From Manihot esculenta (lineage: Eukaryota > Streptophyta > Magnoliopsida > Malpighiales > Euphorbiaceae): a DNA stretch of 64,000 nucleotides. Position numbers and translations under genes: made by a program. The stretch is from positions 29,826,153 to 29,890,152 of the forward strand of contig NC_035162.2 of NCBI RefSeq assembly GCF_001659605.2. The letters are read 5' to 3'. This document shows, one piece after another, positions 34,129 through 45,400 of the stretch. The notes under the pieces were generated by a model that had not been told where the DNA came from, searched no databases, and worked only from the letters and a program-made list of their open reading frames with translations. How positions within the stretch are numbered: the stretch's first letter is position 1; every line of letters begins with the position of its first letter.

Positions 34129-35862
34129 GGGGTAAAATGTGAGATCTATACGGATCATAAGAGCCTGCAGCACATCTTAAATCAGAAAGAGTTAAACTTG
34201 AGGCAGAGACGGTGGGTAGAATTGCTCAGTGATTACGATTGTAAGATCCAGTATCATCCGGGCAAGGCTAATGTTGTAGCTGATGCCTTAAGCCGAAAGT
34301 CACTTGGCAGTTTATCCCACATTGCAATAAAAAGAAGACCGGTGGTGAAGGATTTCTACAAGCTCGTGGAAGAAGGGTTACAGTTGCAGTTATCTGGTAC
34401 GGGTGCTTTGATCGCACAGATGAGAGTGACACCAGTGTTTCTAGAGCAAGTGGCTCTGAAACAGCACGAAGACCCCGAGTTAGTGAAGATTGCCAGGACT
34501 GTTCAGTCTGGCAACAGTGCAGAGTTCAGATTTGACGGTGAGGGGATTCTTCGGCACGGTAAGAGGTTATGTGTACCAGATGATAGCAGTTTGAAGGCAG
34601 ACATTCTGAGGGAAGCTCATAATACGCGGTATAGCATTCACCCGGGAGCCACCAAGATGTATCAAGATCTGAGAAGGGTGTATTGGTGGCCAGCCATGAA
34701 GAGAGAAGTGGCACAGTTTGTGTCAGCCTGCGAGACATGTCAAAGGGTGAAGCTAGAGCACCAGAAACCGGCTGGAATGCTTAACCCACTGCCGATTCCA
34801 GAATGGAAATGGGAGAACCTAGCTATGGATTTTGTAGTGGGGTTACCAGCGACGTCTAACAGACTAGACTCCATATGGGTGATTGTGGATAGACTCACTA
34901 AATCTGCTCACTTCATTCCAGTCCGGGGTAACTACTCTGTGGACAAGTTGGCGCAGGTGTATGTCGACGAGATAGTAAGGTTGCATGGAGTTCCAGTGTC
35001 GATAGTATCAGATCGAGGACCTCAGTTCACCTCCAGGTTTTGGCGGAGTCTGCAAAATGAAATGGGCACAAGGTTGGATTTCAGCACTGCTTTCCATCCA
35101 CAGACAGACGGTCAGTCAGAGAGAACCATCCAGACCATTGAAGATATGCTGAGAATGTGTGTGTTAGACTTTGCCGGTTCTTGGAGGCAGCATCTACCTT
35201 TGGTGGAGTTTGCCTACAACAACAGCCATCATGTTAGCATAGGGATGGCTCCTTATGAAGCTCTGTATGGGAGGAAGTGCCGAACACCTGTTTGCTGGGA
35301 AGAGGTAGGAGAGAAAACTCTTGCAGGGCCAGAGTTAGTTGAGATAACCAGCACGTTAGTGCCTATCATCAGAGAGAGGATCAAAACAGCTGTAAGCAGA
35401 CAGAAAAGTTATGCAGACATCCGTAGGAAGCAGATAGAATTCCAGGAGGGGGATATGGTATTGCTCAAGGTGTCTCCGATGAAGGGAGTGGTTCGGTTTG
35501 GAAAGAAGGGTAAACTGGCTCCATGGTACATTGGTCCCTTTGAGATCTTGCAGAAGATCGGGCCTGTGTCGTATAAGCTAGATTTACCGGCTTCTATGGA
35601 ACGAATTCACTCGGTATTCCATGTTTCTATGTTGAGAAAATTTGTGTCAGATCCAGAGAAGGTTCTTAGTGAACCTGAGGTGGAAATCTTAAGTGATCTC
35701 ACCTATGTAGAGCAGCCAGTGCGAATCCTTGACACCCAGATCAGAAAGCTGAGAAACAAGGAGATACCAATGGTGAAAGTTCTGTGGAACTACCACAACC
35801 TAGAAGAGTGCACCTGGGAAACTCGGGAGTCCATGCTCCAGCAATACCCATATCTGTTTTGA
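34129..35862 (+). pseudogene. gag-pol: Element A gag-pol, 3' part (RNase H end, integrase, chromodomain)
   Basis: Continues A after the B insertion with [13 protein letters not shown] (RNase H), then the linker and integrase zinc region ([20 protein letters not shown]). The catalytic core follows, with Asp at about 34828 (MDFVVGLP), Asp at about 35011 (SDRGPQF) and Glu at about 35119 (GQSER). The C-terminal [14 protein letters not shown] block and a chromodomain ending QYPYLF come next. Integrase would insert cDNA into chromatin and the chromodomain would choose the site. No stop or frameshift is seen in this half. The open frame extends left into the B LTR from 34087, but that ATG is LTR sequence. 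It is inactive as a unit because of the TAG and the B insertion upstream. Confidence 0.9.
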
Positions 35863-35910
35863 GGTTAGTTAGTGAGTTTTCCCCTTTTCTCTGTGTTTAT
35901 GTTATGTTAG

Positions 35911-35946
35911 GGACATTCGGGGACGAATGGTCTTAAGGGGGGAGAA
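35911..35946 (+). other. Element A stem-loop and polypurine tract
   Basis: Stem ACATTCG / CGAATGGT with loop GGGA (35911-35932), then AAGGGGGGAGAA (35935-35946) abutting TGTAATACCC. Confidence 0.88.
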
Positions 35947-38094
35947 TGTAATACCCGGCTCGAGTCCGGCATCGGAATTCCTATCGTCCGGTGGAATCTC
36001 GGGTGTCGGAACCCTCGAGAAGGGTAATACATATGTTTTCCAAGGTAGTTTCATTTGTTTTCATGTTTTGACGTGGTAAAAGCATTGAGTTTTGAAAGAA
36101 AAGCAACAAGGGAGAAATGCAAAGGTTCGGCCGCCGAAGGTAACTTTCGGCCACCGAACATTGCATGGTTGCGGCTTCACGTTCGGCTGCCGAAGGTGGT
36201 CTGGCCAGCCACCTATAAAAGGGCCAAGGGTAGGTGGAAGGAGGTTATTTCTCCTCCACTTGCAGCCAGAGGTGAGTTCCAGCCTCTCCTACGTTGACTT
36301 TCATGTTTTTCATGATTTTCATCAAATCTTTCAAGAGTTTTAAGAGTTTTGGTGACTTATGAAGGTTTTGAGCAAAAGAACCAAGTGTTGAAGCTTGGAG
36401 CTTTGGAAGAGCTTTTCTTCATATCTCCACGTTAGGATCCTTCATCCTCAAGTTGTGTAAGAGGTAAGTGAAGATCCTGAGCTTCTTTGATGATTTTGAA
36501 GGTTTTATGACGTTTGTATGGGTAGTATGCATGTTTAGGTTTAGGTGAGGTTTTTGGTGATTGTGGTGGTCAAACATGTTTAAGTGTTATGTGCTCTGTT
36601 TGTTTGGGGTTTTAGGGTAGTTTTAGACCCCTTGGGCTTATATATGTGTCTATGCTCGTTGGGAGTAGTTGATATGCATGTTTGTAGGTTTTTGGGCAGA
36701 GTTTGCATGAAACAGAGCAGGGTTCTGTCCTTCGGGCAAAACCAGGTTCAGCCGCCGAAGGAAGGTTCGGCCGCCGAACCCCTTGTGGAGGCAGTTCGGC
36801 TGCCAAAGGTTGCCCCCGAAAGCTAGGCTTTCGATTTCGACAGAGACTTTCGGCCGCCGAAAGTTGGAGTTCGGCCGCCGAAAGTGTGTGAGTTTCGTCT
36901 CTGGACGAGACCTTCGGCCGCCGAAGATGCCGCCGAACATGCATGAGTTTCGTCTCTGGAGTGGGGTTTCGGCCGCCGAACCTGCCGCCGAAAGTACCCT
37001 GTCCAGCTTTCTTTTGCATGTTTTATGTGATGGTTTTAGGATTGTTTAGAGGGGTTTTGGGGAGTTTCTTAGAGATGTTCTTGAGTGAGTTTAGTCCCTC
37101 ATTTGAGTCCACCTGTGTAGGTACGGACCAGAGGAATCAGGGAAGTCAGCAGTGAGTCCAGTGTCAGAACCTGCAGAGTTCGTTCAGAAATAACTAAAGG
37201 TGAGTGGAATTTAACTTAAGGTTTTAATATGAGAACTGAATCTTTTATCATGCTTCATGCATCATGAATATGCTATAGGGTGAGTGCATTAGTGTACACA
37301 AAGATGATGCATTGCATTTATCCTTGTACTTGGCACTGCTCCTTGTACATTGTTTCTATGAGACGGCACGGACTTCGTGAGGATTCATTAGCCCTCAGAG
37401 GAAAGACCTGGAACAGCCCTACGGGGACCAGGCACAAAGACCTGGAATAGCCCTACGGGGACCAGGCACATGGTACTCCGGTACCCCAGATGAGATAGAG
37501 GGAGTTTTGATCCGTCCGGCCGAGATGATGTGATTATGTGTTGCATTCCATGAGAGCATGTTTTATCACCTGTTATTTTATTACTATTCTACTCACTGGG
37601 CTATAGTAGCTCATCCCTCTCCCCTAACTCCAGTTGTGCAGGTTCAGAGGTCAGAGACAGGTCAGCAGGGTACAGGAAGAGTACAGAGTATTGTAATAGC
37701 TAGTGTGGACATGTCAATGTAAAGAGATAAGGTTTATGTATAGAGTATAGAATGGTGCTTGACTAGAAGAGTTGTAATCCCTTATTCTTTTCACATGATC
37801 TGTTTATGTTTCCATATATGTGTTGTATGTAGGAAAGAACCAGGCTTAACATAGATGAGTTGAGCCGCCTTGAGCATAGAGGAGAGCTCTGGCTGGCGTT
37901 TTGTAGTACAGTGGCAGTATGTGCACAGGTGAAGCCTTGGTTTGAGAAAAATGTTCATTTGTACAGAAAATGTTTGATCATGTATGGGATTTCACAGGTA
38001 CACAGAGTTCCTAGCAGGCTTACTACGGGTCTCAGCGACCTTAAGTCGATCTGGATCCTAGTGCCGGTGGCAGTTCGGTTTCCGGGCTGTTACA
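35947..38094 (+). repeat. Element A 3' LTR
   Basis: 2148 bp, colinear with 17584-19731 at an offset of 18363 with no indel seen. About 13 substitutions are visible, mostly transitions, several at CpG sites in the palindromes. TATA at 36214, hairpin array at 37407-37485. Confidence 0.95.
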
Positions 38095-38099
38095 GCATG
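38095..38099. other. Target-site duplication of A (right copy, GCATG)
   Basis: Direct repeat of 17579-17583; C gag resumes immediately after. Confidence 0.95.
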
Positions 38100-38479
38100 T
38101 AAGGGGGATATGGGATAAAACTAGAGTACTCCGACATACCTCCCATCGGATACTCTGGGTCCTGCGGAAAGGCTGGATAGCTAAAACCTGAGGCCTGAGC
38201 GCCTCCCTGTGACTCTCCCATACCTTCCTCAAATCTGCCTATACCCATGTTATCATCTCTCGACTGGTCAATCTCCATAGCCTCCCTCCTTTCCTCTGAT
38301 CTTCCTCCCCTAGCTGTACCTCTTCTGCTCTCGTCTACAGACCTTCTAGGGTCTATTGACGTACCTTCCCTGCTAGATCTCTGCGACCTTGCCCTGGGCA
38401 CTGCAGGAGGACGAGCAGCTGGTCTCTCACTCTCTGGTGGGACTCCAGTCAATCGAGCTGATCGACGAGTTCCTCTCAT
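38100..38479 (-). pseudogene. gag: Element C gag N-terminal fragment
   Basis: About 126 residues from [10 protein letters not shown] (ATG 38477-38479), followed by a Ser/Arg-rich segment (REGTSIDPRRSVDESRRG), the MGESQGG block and a Pro/Tyr-rich run that stops at the A insertion. It is the start of the gag-pol whose remainder is at 13043-17583. The ATG is chosen because the same start occurs in A, F and G and an acceptor-like CAG (G at 38487) lies 7 bases before it; the longer open frame to 38560 runs into leader sequence. Gag forms the particle shell. Confidence 0.85.
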
Positions 38480-38700
38480 CTTTACTCTGGAAACACAACA
38501 TATAATGTAGCACTTTAGCACATAAACAGCACATATCAGTAATACACATGCAAAACTCATGGCAGATCATCACAGATAGGACTCAAGACCCTATCCTAGT
38601 GGACATGATTTCCTATTGTGCTTGACCACTTCTAACCTGTATGAGCCCAACACTGTCTCTATCGGTCCGATCATGTGAACCTAGGGCTCTGATACCAATC
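38480..38700 (-). promoter_or_regulatory. Element C leader with PBS
   Basis: PBS on plus GCTCTGATACCA at 38686-38697, three bases from the LTR. On the element strand TGTGTTTCCAG ends at 38487 just before the gag ATG, resembling a 3' splice site. Confidence 0.75.
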
Positions 38701-40953
38701 TGTAACGACCCCAAAATGGACCGTCACCGGCGCTAGGATTCAGGTCTGCTTAAGGCCGCCAGAACCCGTAGCAAGCCTGCTATACTCTCTGTGTACCTGT
38801 AAAACTCATACATGATCATACATTTTCTGTGAAAATAACAACTCTTCTCTGAACCAAGGCTTAACCTGTGCATGCACTATCTCTGTACTCTGTACTCATG
38901 TACTCTGTACTCTGTACCCCTGACTAGAGCTTACTCTAGATGGGTTAACTCATACCTGTTAAGCCTGGTTTTCACATACAGGAAAACATATACATACACA
39001 GATCATGTATAAAACATACATCACTAGGTCAAGCACATGTCTAACTGTATACACAACTCGTACATTTTTTTAATATTACATGTCCACTCTAAGCTATTAC
39101 AAATCTCTTTACTCTTCCTGTACTCTGCTGGACTGTCCCTGTACACTGTACACTGAACCTGCAAAACTGGGGTTAAGGGAGTGGGATGAGCTCTATAGCC
39201 CAGTGAGTAGAACAGTAAAACATCTCAGTAAAATATGATCTCATGAAATGCACCATAGCACAAACAAGCCACATCAAGAGTAAACCTGTCACCACATAGT
39301 CCTAGTAACTCTGTGCCAGGGCGTAGAATCGAGCACCTGGTCTTCCTGTCATATATGTATATGTGTATATAATACCTCTGTACTTACCATTGCCAGGGCG
39401 TAGTCAAAGGCTCCTGGACTTTGCTATACCTGCCAGGGCGTAGTCAAAGGCTCCTGGACTTCTCTATACCTGCCAGGGCGTAGTCAAAGGCTCCTGGACT
39501 TCCTGTCTGAGACTATTGGATCATTCAGCATTTACTCACATCACCAAATAACGATGCAATGCAACATATTCGTGGATACTAATGCAATCAACCTATGGCA
39601 TAATCATGATGCATGAGATCTGCTAAAACATTTCATTGTGCAAGTAAAAGAGTTAAGTTTAGTTCCACTCACCTCGGGCTAACTGGACTAACTCTGCAGG
39701 CTCTGGAGCAGAACTCACTGCTGCTCTCTTTGGTTCCTCTGGTCTGTACCTATACAGATAGACTGAAATGAGGGACCAAACTAGCTTATGACCACTTCTA
39801 TTAAATTCCCCAAGAATCCCCTTAAACTCACTCTAACATCCATGCAAAGCATGCAAAGGAAAGCTGGACAGAACACTTTCGGCGGCAGGTTCGGCGGCCG
39901 AAAGTCCTCTACAGAGATGAAACTCAAGCACCTTCGGCGGCCGAACTTCCACTTTCGACTGCCGAACCCTTTTGGGGGCAAGCTTCGGAGGCCAAAAGGC
40001 ACTCCAGAGATGAAAGTCTCTAACCTTCGGCGGCACCTTCGGCGGCCGAACTTCCCTCTAGAGCCGAAAGTCCAAAAGCTCGGGGGCAAGCTTGGGCAGC
40101 CGAAGCCACCTCCTCACACTTCTTCAGGGGTTCGGCGGCCGAATGTACCTTTGGTTGCCGAACCTGAGTTCATCAGCAGGGCAGAAACTTGCCCTGCCTC
40201 TCACCAAATGCACCAAACTCCCCTCCAACTTCACACCACACTTCCTCAACTTGCATACACTCATGTATATGCTCAAAGGGGTCAAAAACTACCTTAAAAC
40301 CCCAAAAACACAACACAAACAACATAAAAACAAGCTCTATGCACAAAATCATCAAAACCTTACACAAAACCCTATCCATGCACCTCTCTCTCTAAACCCC
40401 ATAAAACCTTCAGAAAACATACAAACAAGCTCAGGATCTTCACTTACCTTGTGAAAACAAGTAGATGAAGGATCCTCATGTGGTGTTTTGGAGCAACTCT
40501 CCTTCAAACTCTCCAAACTTCACAACTTTGAGTTTTTAGCTTAAAACCTTCAAAAGATCATAAAAACTAATCAAATCTTTGCATGATTTAATGAAAACAT
40601 GAAGAAATACTCACAAAGGACAGAGTTTCACCTCAGCAAGTGAAAGAAACGGTGCTCTACCGCTTCAACCGACTGAGGGCCATTTATAGGTGGCTGGCCA
40701 GACCACCTTCGGCGGCCACACGTGAAACCGAAAGCCATGCATGTTCGGCGGCCGAACCTCAACTTCGGCGGCCGAACCTGACTTTTCAGCCTTGGTTCAT
40801 TTCACTCAAAAACTCATTTCCTTATGTTTAAAACTTAATGAACATCTCAAAACATGTGAGAAAAACAGAAATCAAACCCTACGAGAGACCTTCGACATCA
40901 GAACCTCCATCGAAAAGTAGAAGTCCGATGTCGGACTCGAGCCGGGTATTACA
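38701..40953 (-). repeat. Element C 5' LTR
   Basis: 2253 bp from TGTAACGACC to GGGTATTACA. It has three 40-bp minisatellite units (39391, 39431, 39471) where the 3' LTR has two, and lacks the extra AACCCC near the 3' LTR start. TATA on minus at 40688-40681, promoter-side palindromes at about 40709-40780, a distal cluster at 39878-40165. Confidence 0.92.
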
Positions 40954-42273
40954 AGACTAACCAGGAAGAATCAGAAGTTTCTGTGGACCGACCAGTGCGA
41001 AGAGAGTTTCGAAGAGCTTAAGAAGAGGTTGACTTCAGCACCAGTTTTAGCTCTGCCATCTGGTGATGAGGACTTTACAGTCTTTTGTGATGCGTCCCGT
41101 GTGGGACTGGGTTGTGTGCTGATGCAGAATGAGAGGGTGATTGCTTATGCTTCTAGGCAGCTAAAGAAGTATGAGTTGAATTACCCCACACATGACCTTG
41201 AGATGGCAGCAGTAATCTTTGCACTCAAGATGTGGAGGCACTACCTCTATGGGGTAAAATGTGAGATCTTCACAGATCATAAAAGCCTGCAGTACATCCT
41301 GAGTCAAAGAGATTTGAACTTGAGACAGAGGAGATGGGTGGAGCTGCTGAGTGACTATGATTGCAAGATTCAGTATCATCCGGGTAAGGCGAATGTCGTG
41401 GCAGACGCCCTAAGCCGGAAGTCACTAGGCAGTCTATCCCACATCACGGCAGAGAGGAGACCAGTGGTGAAGGAGTTTTACAAGCTCATTGATGAAGGTC
41501 TACAGTTAGAGTTGTCTGGTACCGGTGCTTTAGTGGCCCAGATGAGAGTGACGCTTGTGTTTCTGGAGCAAGTGGCTCAGAAACAGCATGAGGACCCAGA
41601 GTTAGTGAAGATTGCCAGGACTGTTCAGTCAGGCAAGGACAGTGAGTTCAGATTTGACAATAAGGGGATCCTCCGCTATGGGAGGAAGTGCAGGTCACCT
41701 GTTTGCTAGGAGGAAGTTGGAGAAAAGGCCTTGGCAGGGCCTGAGCTAGTAGAGATCACCAGCAGGGTGGTACCCATAATCAGAGAGAGAATCAAGACTG
41801 CTGCAAGCAGACAGAAGAGTTATGCAGACATCCGCAGAAGACAGGTAGAGTTTCAGGAGGGGGATCTGGTATTGCTTAAGGTGTCCCCAATGAAAGGAGT
41901 GGTTTGCTTTGGGAAGAAAGGTAAACTAGCCCCACGATACATCGGACCCTTCGAAATCTTGCAGAAGATTGGGAATGTGTCGTACAAGCTAGATTTGCCT
42001 GCTTCAATGGCAAGAATCCATCCGGTTTTCCATGTTTCAATGTTGAGGAAATTTGTGTCAGATCCGGGCAAGGTTCTTAGTGAGCCTGATGTGGAGATCC
42101 AAGAGGATCTCACCTATGTTGAGCAGCCAGTGCGGATTATAGACACCCAGATCATAAAGCTAAGAAACAAGGAAATTCCTATGGTGAAAGTCCTATGGAA
42201 CCACCACAATATGGAAGAGTGCACATGGGAGACACGGGAGTCCATGCTCCAGCAATACCCTTATCTTTTCTAA
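40954..42273 (+). pseudogene. pol: Element D pol, 3' fragment (RNase H, deleted integrase, chromodomain)
   Basis: Resumes after C with the end of RT and RNase H ([25 protein letters not shown]). At about 41676-41684 the frame jumps from KGILRYG straight to RKCRSPVC, removing the integrase zinc site and the whole DDE core (about 240 residues). A TAG at 41707-41709 replaces the Trp of VCWEE. Integrase C-terminus and chromodomain follow to QYPYLF and TAA at 42271-42273. Without the core this copy could not integrate even if the other lesions were absent. Confidence 0.88.
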
Positions 42274-42344
42274 GGTTAGTTTCTTATATGTTTCATGTGT
42301 TTTTTGTGTATGTTATGTGTATGCCATGCTATGTGTTAGATGAG

Positions 42345-42380
42345 GAACATTCGGGGACAAATGTTCTTAAGGGGGGAGAA
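42345..42380 (+). other. Element D stem-loop and polypurine tract
   Basis: GAACATTCG / CAAATGTTC with loop GGGA (42345-42366; one mismatch), then AAGGGGGGAGAA ending at the LTR start. Confidence 0.85.
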
Positions 42381-44677
42381 TGTAATACCCGGCTAGACTC
42401 CGGTATCGGAATTCCTACCGTCCGGTGGAATCTCGGATGTCGGAGACCTCTAGAAGGGTAAAACCATGTTTTCATGAGATGTTTTAATGTTTTTGATGAT
42501 TTTGAATGAAAAGGAAATGAGTTTTTGAATAAAAACAACCTTGGAGGAAAGCTCAAGTTCGGCCGCCGAACCTCAAGTTCGGCCGCCGAACATGCATGCG
42601 TTGCGGGTGTGCTTTAGGCCCCCGAAAGCATAAGTGAGGGAAGTCCAGGTTCGGCCGCTGAACCTCAAGTTCGGCCACCGAACATGGCATGCATGCGGAG
42701 GCACATTCGGCCCCCGAACGTGGCCTGGCCAGCCACTATAAAAGGGTCCCTTAGCTGAAAACGGGCGAGCTTTTCCCCATTTTCGGCCAAGGTGAGCTCT
42801 CCGCTGCCCCTCACCGATCTTTGATGCTTTTCCTCTAGATCCTTCAAGTTTTTCACTTGTTTTAACTTTGTTTTGAAGATTTGAGCTTTTGAGCAAAGTT
42901 TTGGAGCTTTGAGGTTCAAGAACTCAAATCTCTCCCAACCCCAAGTTTGGTCGCCTCTACTCTCGATCTTCAAGAGGTAAGAGTCGATCTCTAGCTTATA
43001 TTATGTTTTAAGTAAGTTTTATGAAGTTCATGGGGGTAGAATGCATATTTAGGTTAAAGTTATGTTTATGGGTATAAATGTATGTTCATGAACAATGTGG
43101 CTTGCAAATGCTTGTGTATGTGTGTTGTAGTTGGGGTTTAAGTTAGTTTGAGACCCCTAGGAGCTTGTGTGCATGTTTTGGTTGAGCTAAATGCAAGTTG
43201 GTTTGAGTTTAAGGCTTTTGTGCATGTTTGAACCAAGTTTCTGCCATTTGGGAGAAATCAGGTTCGGCAGCCGAAGGGACTTTCGGCCGCCGAACCCTCT
43301 TGTGGAGGCAGCCTTCGGTTGCCGAAGCTTGCCCCCGAAAGGAGACTTTCGTCTCTGTCTGGGAGTTTCGGCCGCCGAAAGTGCCGCCGAACATGCATGA
43401 GTTTCGCCTCTGTCTGGGAGTTTCGGCCGCCGAAGGTGCCGCCGAACCTGCCTGACTTTCGGCTCTGGAGGGACTTTCGGCCGCCGAACCTGCCGCCGAA
43501 AGTGCCCTGTCCAGCCTTTCTTTGCATGTTTTGCATGGATGTTTTGAGATGTTTTAGGGGGTTTTTGGGGGATGTTTTAGAGTTATGTTCTAGTATGTTG
43601 GTCCCTCATTTGAGTCCAGCTGTGTAGGTTTGGACCCGAGGAACCGAGGACCTCAGCAGTGAGTCAACTGCTTCAGTCAGTGTCAAAGCTAGCCAGAGGT
43701 GAGTGGAATGACTCTTATGCTTTTAAATAAATAAATCAGTTTTGAGCATGTTCATGCATCACAGATGCCATGTGATATTTTAGGTTGTATGCATTAGAAA
43801 TCACGAATATGTTGCATTGCATAATATGTTGTTGATGTGGATGAATGTTGAATGATCCGTTAGCCCTCATATGTTATGACATGATGATATGATATGGAAG
43901 TCCAGATGTGGCCTGCACTACGCCCCTGGCACTATGTAAGAGAAAGACCGGATGTGGCCTGCACTACGCCCCCAGCATCATGGATTATGTATGTTATGTT
44001 ATGTTATGTATAAGAGAAATACTAGGTGTGGCCTGCACTACGCCCCTGGCATGATTGGATTATGTAGAGGGCTAAATGGTGACAAGTTCATCCTTGATAT
44101 GATTAGTTGTGATGTGATGCATTTCATGTTATCATATGTTTTAAATGCTTTACTATTCTGCTCACTGGGCTCTAGTAGCTCACCCCTCTCCCAAATTCCC
44201 CAGGTTTGCAGGTACGGGTTAGACAGAGAAGTCAAGAAGAGTAATGAAGTCTTATGTATGTAATAGTTAGAAAGTGGACATGACAGATTGTATAATGATG
44301 TATAGATATGTAATGATATTGAGGTTAGAAGTGTGCTTGACCATAGTTTAATGTAATCCCTTTTGAAACATGATCTGAATGTTATTGATGTCCATGTTTA
44401 GCCAACTCAACTCTTGTTATGCCACCCATTGGGGGCTTTGATGAGATCCCACAGAGGGGTCAAGTTTATGATTATGTATATGTTCAGTGCATGCACAGGT
44501 TGAGTTTGGTGTATGATAGAATGTATGAAAGAAAAATTTTAAATTTTTTTACGTATGATTGTTGATCATGTATGGGATTAAACAGGTTTACAGGTTTTAT
44601 GTCAGGCTTGCTACGGGTCCCGGTGGCCTTAAGCCGATCTGGATCCTAGCGCCGGTAGTAGTCCGATTTTCGGGTCG
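42381..44677 (+). repeat. Element D 3' LTR (terminus lost)
   Basis: Starts TGTAATACCCGGCTAGACTC. TATA at 42737; promoter-side palindromes 42558-42720 and distal cluster 43262-43500; donor-like sites at 42792, 42977 and 43699. CCTGCACTACGCCCC units lie at 43930-44050. The expected end, TTTTCGGGTTATTACA in the E LTR, is cut to TTTTCGGGTCG, so the final bases are missing or replaced. Confidence 0.82.
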
Positions 44678-44689
44678 TGCGCCTTTTTA
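44678..44689. other. Unassigned 12-bp filler
   Basis: TGCGCCTTTTTA between the cut D LTR and the foldback matches neither neighbour as far as I can see; it may be repair filler. Confidence 0.4.
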
Positions 44690-45278
44690 TGTAACAGCCC
44701 GGACGTGATCCCCGGCACTGTTACCGTTCACGGCCCAGGGCTATCCCTCGCCTGGCCTCTTTGCCACCTCGGGCTTTCCACTGGCGTCGTGAACAGCTTT
44801 GAACATCCATTCTCCCTCACGGGTTCCTGGCAGGATTTGTCCCCTTGGGTTCTTACATCGAATGCATCCTTCCCTAAGTGGATTTGGCCCAAATTTCCCT
44901 TTGGAAATTAGGTCGCCTCCCCCACTACTCGAACCCTTGACCTCCCACTTTAAGGGAATAGTCTGGTGAGAGTGAGTACCAATTGTTCCAACTCACTCTC
45001 ACCAGACTATTCCCTTAAAGTGGGAGGTCAAGGGTTCGAGTAGTGGGGGAGGCGACCTAATTTCCAAAGGGAAATTTGGGCCAAATCCACTTGGGGAAGG
45101 ATGCATTCGATTCAAGAACCCAAGGGGACAAATCCTGCCAGGAACCCGTGAGGGTGAATGGATGTTAAGAGCTGTTCACGACGCCAGTGGAAAGCCCGAG
45201 GTGGCAAAGAGGCCAGGCGAGGGATAGCCCTGGGCCGTGAACGGTAACAGTGCTGGGGATCACGTCCGGGCTGTTACA
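44690..45278. mobile_element. 589-bp foldback element
   Basis: Almost the whole element is one inverted repeat: arms of about 288 bp (44690-44977 and 44991-45278) around a 13-base loop (44978-44990). Ends are TGTAACAGCCCGG and CCGGGCTGTTACA. Arms differ at several sites (CCCGGCACTG against CCCAGCACTG, for example), so they are not a fresh copy. Each arm holds GGTTCGAGTAG, close to a pol III B box. No ORF of note and no clear target duplication. It could be a long-TIR MITE or an inverted duplication of a small retroelement. Confidence 0.75.
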
Positions 45279-45400
45279 TCAGGTACACAGAGAGTATAGT
45301 CGGCTTGCTATGGGTCCCGGCGGCCTTAAGCCGATCTGGATCCTAGTGCCAGTGATGGTTCGGGCCGTTACAGAGGGGTACCGGTTTTCGGGCTATTACA
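45279..45400 (+). repeat. 3'-terminal fragment of a G/H-type LTR
   Basis: Matches in plus orientation the reverse complement of the LTR starts at 55731 and 62357 (TCAGGTACACAGAGAG ... GGGCTATTACA). Only the last 122 bp are present; the rest is gone up to the foldback. It ends exactly where E gag begins, so an LTR once inserted into E gag and was later cut down. Confidence 0.75.

Larger units (their letters stand above)
17584..38094 (+). mobile_element. Element A: full-length Ty3/gypsy chromovirus, split by B
   Basis: 5' LTR 17584-19731, PBS 19735-19746, gag-pol 19953-23165 and 34129-35862, PPT 35934-35946, 3' LTR 35947-38094. Both LTRs are 2148 bp and differ at about 13 sites by eye. The element is about 9.55 kb without B. 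It inserted into the gag of C in opposite orientation. Confidence 0.95.
10746..40953 (-). mobile_element. Element C: full-length Ty3/gypsy chromovirus, split by A
   Basis: Minus-strand element of about 9.7 kb once A is removed: 3' LTR 10746-12964, PPT 12965-12981, gag-pol 13043-17583 plus 38100-38479, leader with PBS 38686-38697, 5' LTR 38701-40953. The host reads CCAGAC before it and AGACTAACC after it, giving a 4-bp AGAC duplication, or 5 bp (AGACT) if one terminal T was lost. The LTR pair shows about 27 substitutions by eye over 2.2 kb plus a 40-bp repeat-number difference. Confidence 0.92.
8822..44677 (+). mobile_element. Element D: Ty3/gypsy chromovirus, host of F and C insertions
   Basis: Plus-strand remains: gag-pol 8822-10745 and 40954-42273, PPT 42369-42380 and 3' LTR 42381 to about 44677. 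Its 5' LTR and gag start lie left of F, outside the window. D carries F in gag and C at the RT/RNase H boundary, has lost its integrase core by deletion, and has two premature stops. It is dead. Confidence 0.85.

Noticed and set aside
44705..44911. 68-codon ORF in the foldback arm
   Set aside because: The frame ends within the arm, has no known domain and is not kept in the opposite arm.
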